Source: Chlorogloeopsis sp. ULAP01 (GTDB taxonomy: Bacteria > Cyanobacteriota > Cyanobacteriia > Cyanobacteriales > Nostocaceae). Taken from it: 64,000 nucleotides of DNA. Of this stretch, positions 18,925-25,884 are shown one piece after another. Position numbers and translations under genes: made by a program. The stretch is from contig NZ_JAUDRH010000002.1 in NCBI RefSeq assembly GCF_030381805.1, positions 310,001 to 374,000 on the forward strand. Direction: 5' to 3'. How positions within the stretch are numbered: the stretch's first letter is position 1; every line of letters begins with the position of its first letter. The notes beneath the pieces are model-generated. The model had not been told where the DNA came from. It did not search any database and saw nothing but the letters and a program-made list of their open reading frames with translations.

Positions 18925-19278
18925 TCATGACTTGCGATCTTGAGTGTAATCGTCTCTAGTAACTGCTAACCCATGTATGCCAATAGCAGCGATAATACCG
19001 CCAATAAATCCCCAAGTGCTGTTAGTAAATGCATTGATGCGGTGAACAGTACTGCGATGGTAGGCTAAATCTAGCTGCCTACTATCACCTCTTCTTTGCC
19101 TGGCTAGTCTTTCTATATATCTTTCAGTTCTTTCCATCGCTGCATATTCAGCGTTATAAGCGTAAATCGATGTTCCTACTATCATTAAGCCTGGAAAAAC
19201 CAAAGCAATTAAAAGAATAGCTCTGCCTATATTCATACAGCCTCGATCAGGTGATATGTCTAAATTTAATGCTGGCAT
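18925..19278 (-). CDS. Hypothetical membrane protein with two helices
   Basis: A 117-residue protein not assigned to a family. One membrane helix covers about residues 18-40 (AILLIALVFPGLMIVGTSIY). A basic, Arg/Glu-rich amphipathic stretch follows (MERTERYIERLARQRRGDSR) and then a second helix (about 88-105, GFIGGIIAAIGIHGLAV). An ATG at residue 15 (MNIGRAILL) is an equally plausible start. Unknown function, flanked by repeats. Confidence 0.55.
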   Translation of the reverse strand: MPALNLDISPDRGCMNIGRAILLIALVFPGLMIVGTSIYAYNAEYAAMERTERYIERLARQRRGDSRQLDLAYHRSTVHRINAFTNSTWGFIGGIIAAIGIHGLAVTRDDYTQDRKS

Positions 19279-19337
19279 AGCTAAACTTTTGCATTAGTAT
19301 ATAACGAACAAATTGTGGATAAAATTATGAGAAGTTA

Positions 19338-19370
19338 TAGCTCCTGACTTTTTTAAAAATTCGGGATCTG
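19338..19370. repeat. Copy of the AGATCCCCGA-type palindrome
   Basis: An imperfect palindrome (CTCCTGACTTTTTT with AAAAATTCGGGATCTG), related to the elements after icd and at 4583. It probably terminates minus-strand transcripts coming from neither flank directly. Confidence 0.45.
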
Positions 19371-19430
19371 AACACCTGCAAATTGTCAAAATTAATTTGG
19401 TGGAGTGCTAGCCCCTAGCCTCTAGTAAAT

Positions 19431-19513
19431 GTAGGGTGGGTTAGCGAAGCGTAACCCGCCATTTTTGAGAGGATTGATGGTGCGTTACGGACTATTGTCC
19501 TAACACACCCTAC
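19431..19513. repeat. Interspersed GTAGGGTG...GCGTTAC repeat
   Basis: GTAGGGTGGGTTAGCGAAGC, then GTAACCCGCC, and an inverted partial copy ending AACACACCCTAC. Same family as 4679-4714. It lies just past the stop of thrS. Confidence 0.55.
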
Positions 19514-19534
19514 TCCAGCATAGCTGCCTTATTT

Positions 19535-20725
19535 TCAAATCAGGTTAGCTAATTCTGCTTCTAGGTGAGCAAGCAGAATTTCTTGCTGCCCGGCAATTCC
19601 CAGACGACGCAAGTTGAGAGACTGATTAATCGCTTCTTTCTCACCAACAACAGCAATCAGTGGAATCTTGCGTGCCGAAAGTTCCCGAATTTTTTTGGCA
19701 ATTGTGCGATCGCCTACATCGAGTTTTACTCTAGCTCCTATCTGTTTTAGCCTTTTGAAAATCACTTCTGCCCAATCTGCCGATTTTTCAGAAACCGAAG
19801 CCACGGCAATTTGTACGGGAGCAACCCAAAATGGTAAAACTCCATTGTGATTTTCCAACAAAATGCCAATCCAGCGTTCCAAAGCACCTAGAATTGCTTG
19901 GTGTAGTATAACTACCTGCTCTAAATCTCCTTGGTGATTAACAAAGGACAAGTCAAAAAGTTGAGGCAGGTTAAAATCAACCTGAATCGTGCCACACTGC
20001 CAAAATCTTCCCAGATGATCTTGCATATTGATTTCAATTTTGGGACTGTAGAACGATCCTTCACCAGGCGCTAAGTCATAGTCATAATCCAGGGATTGAA
20101 CTGGTTCAATCAAAGCAGATTCAGCCCGATCCCATAGTTCATCTGAGCCAAGACGTTGCTCTGGACGTAGAGCAATGCGAATCGAAAAGTTATTATATCC
20201 AAATGCTGCGTAAACCTGCTTAACCATCCTAAGAAAATTGCCAATCTCATCTCGAATGTCGGCTTCTCGACAAAAAATATGAGCATCGTCTTGCACAAAT
20301 TGGCGCAGACGCATACAGCCGGATAGCGTTCCAGACGGTTCGTTGCGATGGGCGATGCCAAATTCCATCAATCGCATCGGCATTTCCCGATAACTCCGCT
20401 TGTGGGATTTGTAGATGGCAATGTGTGCTGGGCATGACATTGGTTTCAATGCATAATCCGGTTCTGCATCACCATCAAAACTCCCCACGAAAAACATATT
20501 CTGACGGAACTTTTCCCAGTGTCCCGATCGCTCCCAAAGTGATCGACTCAATGCTAAAGGCGATCGCACTTCCTCAAAGTCGTGAGCCTGATATACCCGT
20601 CGCATAAAATCTTCAATTAGCCGGAATAGCTGAAGCCCGATGGGATGCCAAAATACCATTCCCGGACTATGCTCTTCAAAGTGAAATAAATCCATTACTT
20701 TTGCCAGTTCTCTATGATCGGACAT
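19535..20725 (-). CDS. thrS: Threonyl-tRNA synthetase, short form lacking TGS and editing domains
   Basis: Charges tRNA-Thr. The 396-residue protein begins directly at the class II catalytic core (DLFHFEEHSPGMVFWHP) and ends with a full anticodon-binding domain, so the N-terminal TGS and N2 editing domains of bacterial ThrRS (about 640 residues) are absent. The three zinc ligands are present: Cys in LKPMSCPAH, His in FGIAHRNEPSG and His in VVILHQAILG. The ATG at 20725 follows CAGGAGACACAACA. The reading frame is open further upstream through a terminator hairpin, so a longer start is unlikely. Anabaena has a second, proofreading-impaired ThrRS induced at low zinc, and this may be its counterpart, which is inference. 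Expression is probably set by the leader at 20726-21231. Confidence 0.93.
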   Translation of the reverse strand: MSDHRELAKVMDLFHFEEHSPGMVFWHPIGLQLFRLIEDFMRRVYQAHDFEEVRSPLALSRSLWERSGHWEKFRQNMFFVGSFDGDAEPDYALKPMSCPAHIAIYKSHKRSYREMPMRLMEFGIAHRNEPSGTLSGCMRLRQFVQDDAHIFCREADIRDEIGNFLRMVKQVYAAFGYNNFSIRIALRPEQRLGSDELWDRAESALIEPVQSLDYDYDLAPGEGSFYSPKIEINMQDHLGRFWQCGTIQVDFNLPQLFDLSFVNHQGDLEQVVILHQAILGALERWIGILLENHNGVLPFWVAPVQIAVASVSEKSADWAEVIFKRLKQIGARVKLDVGDRTIAKKIRELSARKIPLIAVVGEKEAINQSLNLRRLGIAGQQEILLAHLEAELANLI

Positions 20726-20756
20726 TGTTGTGTCTCCTGTGAATTGTTTGCTAATG

Positions 20757-20786
20757 AAAAACCCCTCTAGAAAGAACCTAGAGGGG
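20757..20786 (-). terminator. Intrinsic terminator/attenuator just upstream of thrS
   Basis: On the minus strand a 9-bp perfect stem (CCCCTCTAG/CTAGAGGGG, arms 20778-20786 and 20762-20770) with a 7-base loop is followed by five T. It ends about 32 bases before the thrS start and lies before its ribosome binding site, so it must be read through for thrS expression. Confidence 0.85.
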
Positions 20787-20845
20787 CAGTTGAGTGTTAA
20801 TTGCAAGGCAGCAACTATCGGGTGCATCCCAGTTTTTAAGTTGCC

Positions 20846-20930
20846 CACAGGCTATAAGCCTGGGGCTATAAATACGAAGCCTGCCTTCGCAGTCTATGAG
20901 TGTTTATAGCCTGCGAAGGCAGGCTTTGTT
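20846..20930. repeat. Palindromic repeat element inside the thrS leader
   Basis: A 16-bp perfect inverted repeat (AAGCCTGCCTTCGCAG at 20877-20892 and CTGCGAAGGCAGGCTT at 20911-20926) with an 18-base spacer. A smaller palindrome CAGGCTATAAGCCTG sits beside it at 20848-20862. It resembles dispersed cyanobacterial palindromic repeats and probably inserted between the second and third hairpins. Confidence 0.7.
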
Positions 20931-20961
20931 TGTGTAGCAATATCCTTCCAGGGTATTGATT

Positions 20962-20982
20962 AAAAAAGTGGGATGCTCCCGC
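20962..20982 (-). terminator. Weak terminator-like hairpin after thrS leader peptide 2
   Basis: On the minus strand GGGA-GCA-TCCC is followed by AC and six T. The stem is only 4 bp plus a possible outer pair, so it is weak alone. It starts 11 bases after the stop of leader ORF 2. GGGA in the last sense codons of that ORF could compete for the same TCCC. Confidence 0.5.
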
Positions 20983-20990
20983 AACTATCC

Positions 20991-21059
20991 TCACGTCCCT
21001 CCAGGCGCGATTGTGGTGGTAGTTGTGGTAGTGAGGTAAATAAACCAACAAATCGACAT
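20991..21059 (-). CDS. Threonine-rich leader peptide 2 of thrS
   Basis: A 22-codon ORF: M-S-I-C-W-F-I-Y-L, then seven consecutive threonine codons (ACT ACC ACA ACT ACC ACC ACA), then I-A-P-G-G-T and TGA. A strong AGGAG lies 7 bases before the ATG. Its tail GCCTGGAGGG is exactly complementary to the 5-prime arm of the upstream terminator at 21099-21122. Codon content, ribosome binding site and the hairpin that follows fit a regulatory leader peptide sensing charged tRNA-Thr. It was too short for standard gene callers. Confidence 0.85.
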   Translation of the reverse strand: MSICWFIYLTTTTTTTIAPGGT

Positions 21060-21085
21060 TTGTTTGCTCCTAATTGGTGTTGCCA

Positions 21086-21122
21086 TAAAAACTCAAAACC
21101 CTCCTGGGCAGTGCCTGGAGGG
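21086..21122 (-). terminator. Intrinsic terminator after thrS leader peptide 1
   Basis: On the minus strand ACCCTCC opens a stem with GGAGGGT (outer 6-bp GC-rich arms at 21117-21122 and 21099-21104, plus inner GGC/GCC pairs), followed by TTTTGAGTTTTT. It starts 40 bases after the stop of leader ORF 1. GGAGGGT within the final codons of that ORF (21168-21174) can pair with the ACCCTCC arm and so form an antiterminator. Confidence 0.8.
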
Positions 21123-21162
21123 TAAATGTGGTGCTGTCGAATTTAAAATCAACGCGATCGCC

Positions 21163-21231
21163 TCACAACCCTCCCGAATTGGTAGTTTGGGTGGTAGTGG
21201 TAATTGTTGTTAGAGATACGTTGACTTGCAT
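21163..21231 (-). CDS. Threonine-rich leader peptide 1 of thrS
   Basis: A 22-codon ORF beginning M-Q-V-N-V-S-L, then T-T-I-T-T-T-T-Q-T-T, then N-S-G-G-L and TGA: eight threonine codons within ten. The ribosome binding site is weak (no clear GGAG). The tail codons GGA GGG TTG supply a 7-base match to the 5-prime arm of the following terminator. The ATG lies only about 50 bases from the right end of the IS200/IS605-type element, so the promoter must be within that gap or inside the element. Size and layout match leader peptide 2. Confidence 0.8.
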   Translation of the reverse strand: MQVNVSLTTITTTTQTTNSGGL

Positions 21232-21280
21232 TGCTAGTTGAAAGCTTTTAAAAGTGGATATTACCTAATACAAATCCATG

Positions 21281-22700
21281 TGACATCCTCCCGACGCTAA
21301 CCCTACGGGTATAGTGCGGGCTTCCCAACATTACTATTGGGCATTGCTCCCCTAAAACGCCACTTATCTAGAACAAAGTTCCCCGACAGTACGACTTGAG
21401 AGCCAATTTCTTGCTTTTCCAGAGTCCCTGGATACGTTTGTTGTCCTCGGTTACACAGTTCTTGGGCTGAAGCTATATCTCTATCAATTTCATAAAGACA
21501 TTCGGGACAGGAATGAATTCTATCCCCCAACTGTTTTCTCACTTCGATGCGACAATTAGGACAGACCTGGCTACTTCCTTTATGGTCAACTTCAGCGACG
21601 AATTTACCTCGCATCCATCCAACATACTTGAGTATGGATCTAAACTGTCCGAATGCCGCATCGATTGTATGTTTGCCCAAAAAACCCTTTGCCATAATTC
21701 TAAAATCTATATCCTCAACGAATATAGAATCAGCCATGTCACATAATTTATGGGCAAGCTTGAACTGGTAATCTTTACGAATGAGCGCGATGTGATTGTG
21801 TTGTTTCTCAACCCTAATTCTGGCTTTCTCGTAGTTTTTAGAACGTTTAGTTTTCTTCGCTAACCGATGTTGTAGCACTTTCAGCCGACGATGTTCGGTT
21901 TTGAAAAATTTACGCGTCTTTTCTACAAAACCATCACTGGTTGCCAAGTAGTTGAGCAATCCCACATCCACACCGATAAAATGACCGTGAGGCAAAGGTT
22001 GCGGTATTTCTATGTCTGACGAGATAGAAACAATCGCAAACCATCCTATCGCTTTTTTAACAATGCGTACCTGTTTGATCATAAAGCCATCTGGTATGGG
22101 ACGATGCAAGTTGATTTGCACTTTCCCCAACTTCGGCAGGCTAATTTGCCATCCAGTAATGGGATTAGTTTTGAACTGAGGAAAAAGTATGGATTTCATT
22201 TGCCCATACTTTTTGAAGCGAGGAAACCCGTAACCGCGCTTTTGAAAGAAATCCCAAGCATCGTGCAGTCTTCTAATATTGGTTTGCAGGACTTGAGAAG
22301 GTACTGCCGCCAGACGAGGAAATAGTTTCTTTGCCTTGGGTAAGTTGTTTTGTTGCTGATGATATCCAGGGAAGGGATAGCTTGCCGCCATGATATATTC
22401 CGACTCTAAACTACACCGATCTATCGGGCATTTTCGCGAAGCTATCCAGTCCTTTAACTCGCGTAATGCATAGTTGTAAGAAAGCCGACAAGTTTCTAAC
22501 CATTCGTTTAGAAGGGCTTGCTGTTCGGAGTCGGGATAGATTCGGTAGGTGTAGTTGAGTGTCAGCATGAAGTTATTCTACCACAGCTTCATGATGGTGG
22601 TAAAGTGTTTTGTAGTATAGATTTTAGTATAGATCTGATCGGCAATTCATCCCATCTCCAAGCGCTTCGCGTTATGGTAGTGGGACTTCTTGCCGTTGAA
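21281..22700 (-). mobile_element. TnpB-only IS200/IS605-family element (IS1341-like)
   Basis: A single intact tnpB without tnpA. The right end on the minus strand is the hairpin-forming segment after the tnpB stop ending GGGAGGATGTCA near 21281. The left end near 22640-22700 has a long imperfect hairpin (CGGCAATTCATCCCATCTCC pairing with GGTAGTGGGACTTCTTGCCG), typical of subterminal structures of this family. No terminal inverted repeats or target duplication are expected. The 3-prime end of tnpB plus the right end should encode the guide (omega) RNA, with the guide read from sequence past 21281, that is, the thrS leader flank. End coordinates are approximate. Confidence 0.75.
21303..22568 (-). 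CDS. tnpB: TnpB RNA-guided nuclease of IS200/IS605 family
   Basis: A 421-residue full-length TnpB. The N-terminal helix-turn-helix-like domain (OrfB_HTH) opens with MLTLNYTYRIYPDSEQQALL. The RuvC-like active site is intact: Asp201 in FIGVDVGLLNY, Glu285 in IFVEDIDF and Asp364 in EIDRDIASAQEL. The zinc ribbon has Cys336/339 (CPNC) and Cys354/357 (CPEC). TnpB acts as an RNA-guided DNA endonuclease that promotes element retention, while mobility would need a TnpA in trans. Confidence 0.95.
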   Translation of the reverse strand: MLTLNYTYRIYPDSEQQALLNEWLETCRLSYNYALRELKDWIASRKCPIDRCSLESEYIMAASYPFPGYHQQQNNLPKAKKLFPRLAAVPSQVLQTNIRRLHDAWDFFQKRGYGFPRFKKYGQMKSILFPQFKTNPITGWQISLPKLGKVQINLHRPIPDGFMIKQVRIVKKAIGWFAIVSISSDIEIPQPLPHGHFIGVDVGLLNYLATSDGFVEKTRKFFKTEHRRLKVLQHRLAKKTKRSKNYEKARIRVEKQHNHIALIRKDYQFKLAHKLCDMADSIFVEDIDFRIMAKGFLGKHTIDAAFGQFRSILKYVGWMRGKFVAEVDHKGSSQVCPNCRIEVRKQLGDRIHSCPECLYEIDRDIASAQELCNRGQQTYPGTLEKQEIGSQVVLSGNFVLDKWRFRGAMPNSNVGKPALYP

Positions 22701-22870
22701 GTTAAACAAATTTCTGATTAAAAAAATAGGGGCTAGAGGCTAGGGAAGAAAGTTTTTTCATGTGTTCTGGTATATGCAGTTTAATTTCAACGGAGGTTGA
22801 AATAAGTGAACCGAATTTTGGGAACACTACTCGTGATGTTTTGAGCGATCGCTGTCCTCAATCTAACAAC

Positions 22871-24058
22871 ATGAGAGTGCTATTTCTAAGAAAAAAGAAA
22901 ACTTTTCGCTATTTATGTGTTGTATTTTGTGTCATCTTATGCTTAATTTTCTTCTCAGAGCTACCAGCACTGACAGCAAAGCCTGATACAATTAAGGGTC
23001 TGCAACAACAGCAGCAACAAATCGACCAACAGCGTCAGAGTATCAAAAAACAGCGCGATCGCCTCACCAATTTACAACAAGTCGTCAAAGAGCGGCTCAA
23101 CGGCTTGCAGCAAAACCTAAAAGCTACCAACAGCCAGATTCAACATACTCAGTTACAGCTAAAACTTGCAACGGAATATCTGCAACAACTAGAAGCTAAA
23201 TTAGCAGCAGCAGAAGTTTCTTACTACGAACAACAAGCGGCAACTATTGCCCGACTGCGCTTTTTGCAACGCTCTCCCACCAGCCAGGGATGGGCAGTTT
23301 TGCTGCAAAGTCAAAATCTTGGCGACTTTATCAGCCGCCGTCGTTCTTTGAAATTAATTTATCAGGCAGATCAAAAAATCTTAGCAAAGCTGGCAACACA
23401 AGCCAACCAGATTAATAAACAAAGAACCCAAGTAGAACAGCAAAAAAATCAAATTGCCTTAATTCAACAACAACTACTAGCTCAACAAGCCGATACTCAA
23501 GCCCAAGCAGGATTGCAACAGGAATTAATGCAGCGTCTCAATAGCGATCGCTTGGCATTAGAAGCAGCACAAACGCAATTAGAGAAAGATTCACAAGCAA
23601 TAGCAGCTTTAATTCAACAAAAGATAGCAGCCGCCGCAGCCAAAACAAACAGCCGGAAAAACTTTATTCAAGGAACTGGAATATTTACATATCCTAGTGA
23701 TGCTCCCACTAGCAGCCCCTTCGGTTGGCGAATCCATCCTATACTTGGTTATCGCCGCTTTCATGCAGGTTTAGATTTTGCCGCTAGCTACGGCAGTACA
23801 ATTCGAGCCGCAGATTCGGGAACCGTAATTTTTGCAGGCTGGTATGGTGGTTATGGCAGAGCAGTAATTATCAACCACGGTAACGGCATCACTACTCTTT
23901 ACGGACATTGCAGCGAATTGTATGTTACAGAAGGGCAATCAGTACAGCGAGGACAAGCGATCGCCGCAGTTGGCTCTACGGGCTTATCTACTGGGCCTCA
24001 CCTCCACTTTGAAGTAAGGAAAAATGGTACACCAGTAGATCCGATGGCTTACCTTTGA
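22871..24058 (+). CDS. EnvC/NlpD-like M23 peptidase with coiled coil
   Basis: Probable murein hydrolase activator or endopeptidase in the periplasm. The start at 22871 is preferred to an ATG 111 bases upstream because it places a basic N-terminus and signal helix (RYLCVVFCVILCLIFF) at the front. A long Gln-rich coiled coil follows (about residues 45-270), then an M23/LytM domain (about 290-395) with HAGLDFAASYG, YGHCSELYV and GPHLHFEVR. The metal ligands HxxxD and HLHF are present, so it may be catalytically active rather than only an activator. Confidence 0.9.
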   Translation: MRVLFLRKKKTFRYLCVVFCVILCLIFFSELPALTAKPDTIKGLQQQQQQIDQQRQSIKKQRDRLTNLQQVVKERLNGLQQNLKATNSQIQHTQLQLKLATEYLQQLEAKLAAAEVSYYEQQAATIARLRFLQRSPTSQGWAVLLQSQNLGDFISRRRSLKLIYQADQKILAKLATQANQINKQRTQVEQQKNQIALIQQQLLAQQADTQAQAGLQQELMQRLNSDRLALEAAQTQLEKDSQAIAALIQQKIAAAAAKTNSRKNFIQGTGIFTYPSDAPTSSPFGWRIHPILGYRRFHAGLDFAASYGSTIRAADSGTVIFAGWYGGYGRAVIINHGNGITTLYGHCSELYVTEGQSVQRGQAIAAVGSTGLSTGPHLHFEVRKNGTPVDPMAYL

Positions 24059-24090
24059 TTAATTTCATCCCAACCTCGCGCAAACAAACA

Positions 24091-24654
24091 TCACCGATCG
24101 ACACCTGTTGAAGCAGCTTCCCACCAACTTCGTAAAGGATGGCTTTTATGTGGGAAATACCGACCCTTGACCCGAATTGCATTGATCAAATTACGTAGTG
24201 CTGAAGAATCCAGATCAGCTTCCTCTGACCAATACTTAATTATTTCTGGGGTTGATAAAATCTGAAGGTATGGTGCCGTCTGCTGAAAAAACGAGATCGC
24301 CGCCTTATCGTCAGTCGCTATTGCCCATCCTCGGTGAACAGCGATCGCGCAAGTTGCAGACTCGCCATCGTCTCTGAGAACAGCAGCATAGTTCACAAAT
24401 GATTCCGCCTCCTCTTCTGACTCAAAGTCCACGACTATAAGTAGACCTTGCTCAATGGCTGCCTCGAACTGAACCGCACCCGTATTATCCTCATTCTCAA
24501 GCCGTTGGAGCGTCTTTAACTCACTCTCTTGCACAACCTGAGTAACTGCAACCTGAGCAGGAATACACTTCAAGATTGCTAGTAAATTGCCCGAAGCACA
24601 AAAATTTAAAATGCAGCAGGCGTCAAGAAGAACGTGGGAGTGAGCAATGCGCAT
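24091..24654 (-). CDS. PIN-like domain protein
   Basis: A 187-residue protein with a PIN-type layout of acidic residues: Asp11 in HVLLDACCILNF, Glu43 in VVQESELK, Glu98 in RDDGESATCAIAVHRG and Asp115/116 in AIATDDKAA. PIN domains are metal-dependent RNases, often toxins. The C-terminal extension ends IRVKGRYFPHKSHPLRSWWE. It lies 19 bases downstream of the XRE-ImmA-like gene, a common pairing for HTH/ImmA-like proteins with PIN partners, and ends the four-gene cluster. It is convergent with the M23 peptidase gene, with 32 bases between them. Confidence 0.8.
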   Translation of the reverse strand: MRIAHSHVLLDACCILNFCASGNLLAILKCIPAQVAVTQVVQESELKTLQRLENEDNTGAVQFEAAIEQGLLIVVDFESEEEAESFVNYAAVLRDDGESATCAIAVHRGWAIATDDKAAISFFQQTAPYLQILSTPEIIKYWSEEADLDSSALRNLINAIRVKGRYFPHKSHPLRSWWEAASTGVDR

Positions 24655-24673
24655 AACTTAACCTCACTTCCCA

Positions 24674-25873
24674 TCATTCCTGCAACTGGCGCAGGTCAAA
24701 ATGAGTGGTTTCTTCCGCCATTCCGCTTGAATACTCCCGCAAAGCCTCTGCGATGCGGCGGGCTTCCAAGCGGTCAACGCTGAGGAAATCTGCAAAGCGC
24801 CCTTCAGTGATGAGTCCCTGATCCAGCGCCTCAATCGCGAGGTGCTGATAGTGGAGCGGGGTCATGTCAGTGTGCTGCGGGATTTCCTTTAAGCCCAGCT
24901 CCTGTTGTACCTTTCTGACTTTTAACCCACGGTCGCGCAATCGGTGCCAAGTTCCGGACGGTAGAAGCTCCATTTCCTCCAACCGATAAACAAGCGCTTC
25001 CACAGACACACCATAGTAATGCGCTAGAGTGAATAGATTAGTCGGAGTAAACTTGCCATGCATACGGTACATATCGTTGAACCGCTTGAGCAAGCCACTT
25101 GTCGGCATCAGGAAGTATTTTGGGAAGGTATCGGCTAGTCGTTCGCTTTCTGGAACTCGCTGGTACTGACCTTCAAAGTGGAACACAGGCTTTCGTCGAT
25201 GTGCAAGAAAATGAAGATACCCATGCGCCAGCGACCAACGTCGCCGCTCCTCTGGGTGATTAGCGTTGATTGCCATGCAACCGCCGAGTCGTTCGTCGTA
25301 ACTGTACACTTCTGAGTATTTTTGTGGCATTTCCAGATAAAATATGCGCAGGCCCACATCCTGCTCTAGGATGTCCCGAAGACGTGGAATAGGGCCGTCC
25401 CCCAGACCGAGCCGTTGGCGCTCTGCAACCGCTATGCTTTCCGCAGCAGCCCTTATCGGCATATTGGTTACCTCATATTCACAAGGATAGTTCTGCGGAA
25501 GTGGTGCATCCATAATCTCTTCAAGCTCCAGGTAATTCCGGCATAACTCCTCTAGGCGCAGAATGGCTGGTTCAATTTGCACCTCCTCTTCTTCACTGCG
25601 CTGATAGGCTGCCCGGAACTGTACCTCAAAAGGTTGTATCACAGGGCGTGGTCGAACGAAGTCGCTGACCGATCGCCCATAGGCACGAGCAAGCTTAATC
25701 AGTTCGGTTGGTTTAATGCGGCGCTCTCCTTTCTCAATGGCAACCATAGTGGTGCGTGCAGCATCAATGACTTTAGCTGCATCAGACTGAGTCATGCCGC
25801 ACTTCTTACGCGCCTGTTGAAGGAGTTCCCCTAATACCCGCAGGTCAATGTTATCAAGGATGTTGGTAGCCAT
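24674..25873 (-). CDS. XRE-family HTH protein with ImmA/IrrE-like domain (altered HExxH)
   Basis: A 399-residue fusion. The XRE helix-turn-helix (about residues 14-75) has LLQQARKKCGMTQSDAAKVI and RRIKPTELIKLARAYGRS. The ImmA/IrrE-like metallopeptidase domain (about 150-310) has the region WSLAHGYLHFLAHR, where the usual catalytic Glu of HExxH is Gly218 (codon GGG, one change from GAG). The later ESERLADTFPKYFLMP segment matches the third-ligand helix. The start at 25873 gives 11 bases after the QueC-like stop. Probably a regulator or antitoxin of the cluster. The lost Glu argues against proteolysis by the standard mechanism. Confidence 0.85.
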   Translation of the reverse strand: MATNILDNIDLRVLGELLQQARKKCGMTQSDAAKVIDAARTTMVAIEKGERRIKPTELIKLARAYGRSVSDFVRPRPVIQPFEVQFRAAYQRSEEEEVQIEPAILRLEELCRNYLELEEIMDAPLPQNYPCEYEVTNMPIRAAAESIAVAERQRLGLGDGPIPRLRDILEQDVGLRIFYLEMPQKYSEVYSYDERLGGCMAINANHPEERRRWSLAHGYLHFLAHRRKPVFHFEGQYQRVPESERLADTFPKYFLMPTSGLLKRFNDMYRMHGKFTPTNLFTLAHYYGVSVEALVYRLEEMELLPSGTWHRLRDRGLKVRKVQQELGLKEIPQHTDMTPLHYQHLAIEALDQGLITEGRFADFLSVDRLEARRIAEALREYSSGMAEETTHFDLRQLQE

Positions 25874-25884
25874 AGCATTTTCCC

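Noticed and set aside
20726..20848. N-terminal extension of thrS starting further upstream
   Set aside because: It would be translated through a strong terminator hairpin and has no similarity to ThrRS. The ATG at 20725 has a good ribosome binding site.
20866..21051. 61-codon minus-strand ORF with a His/Tyr/Asn-rich stretch overlapping thrS leader 2
   Set aside because: It is the shadow frame of the Thr codon run. The Thr frame has the better start, the AGGAG and a stop placed right before a hairpin.
20726..21300. T-box riboswitch for thrS
   Set aside because: No T-box consensus (AGGGTGGNACCGCG) or specifier-loop layout is visible, and the Thr-codon ORFs explain the region better.
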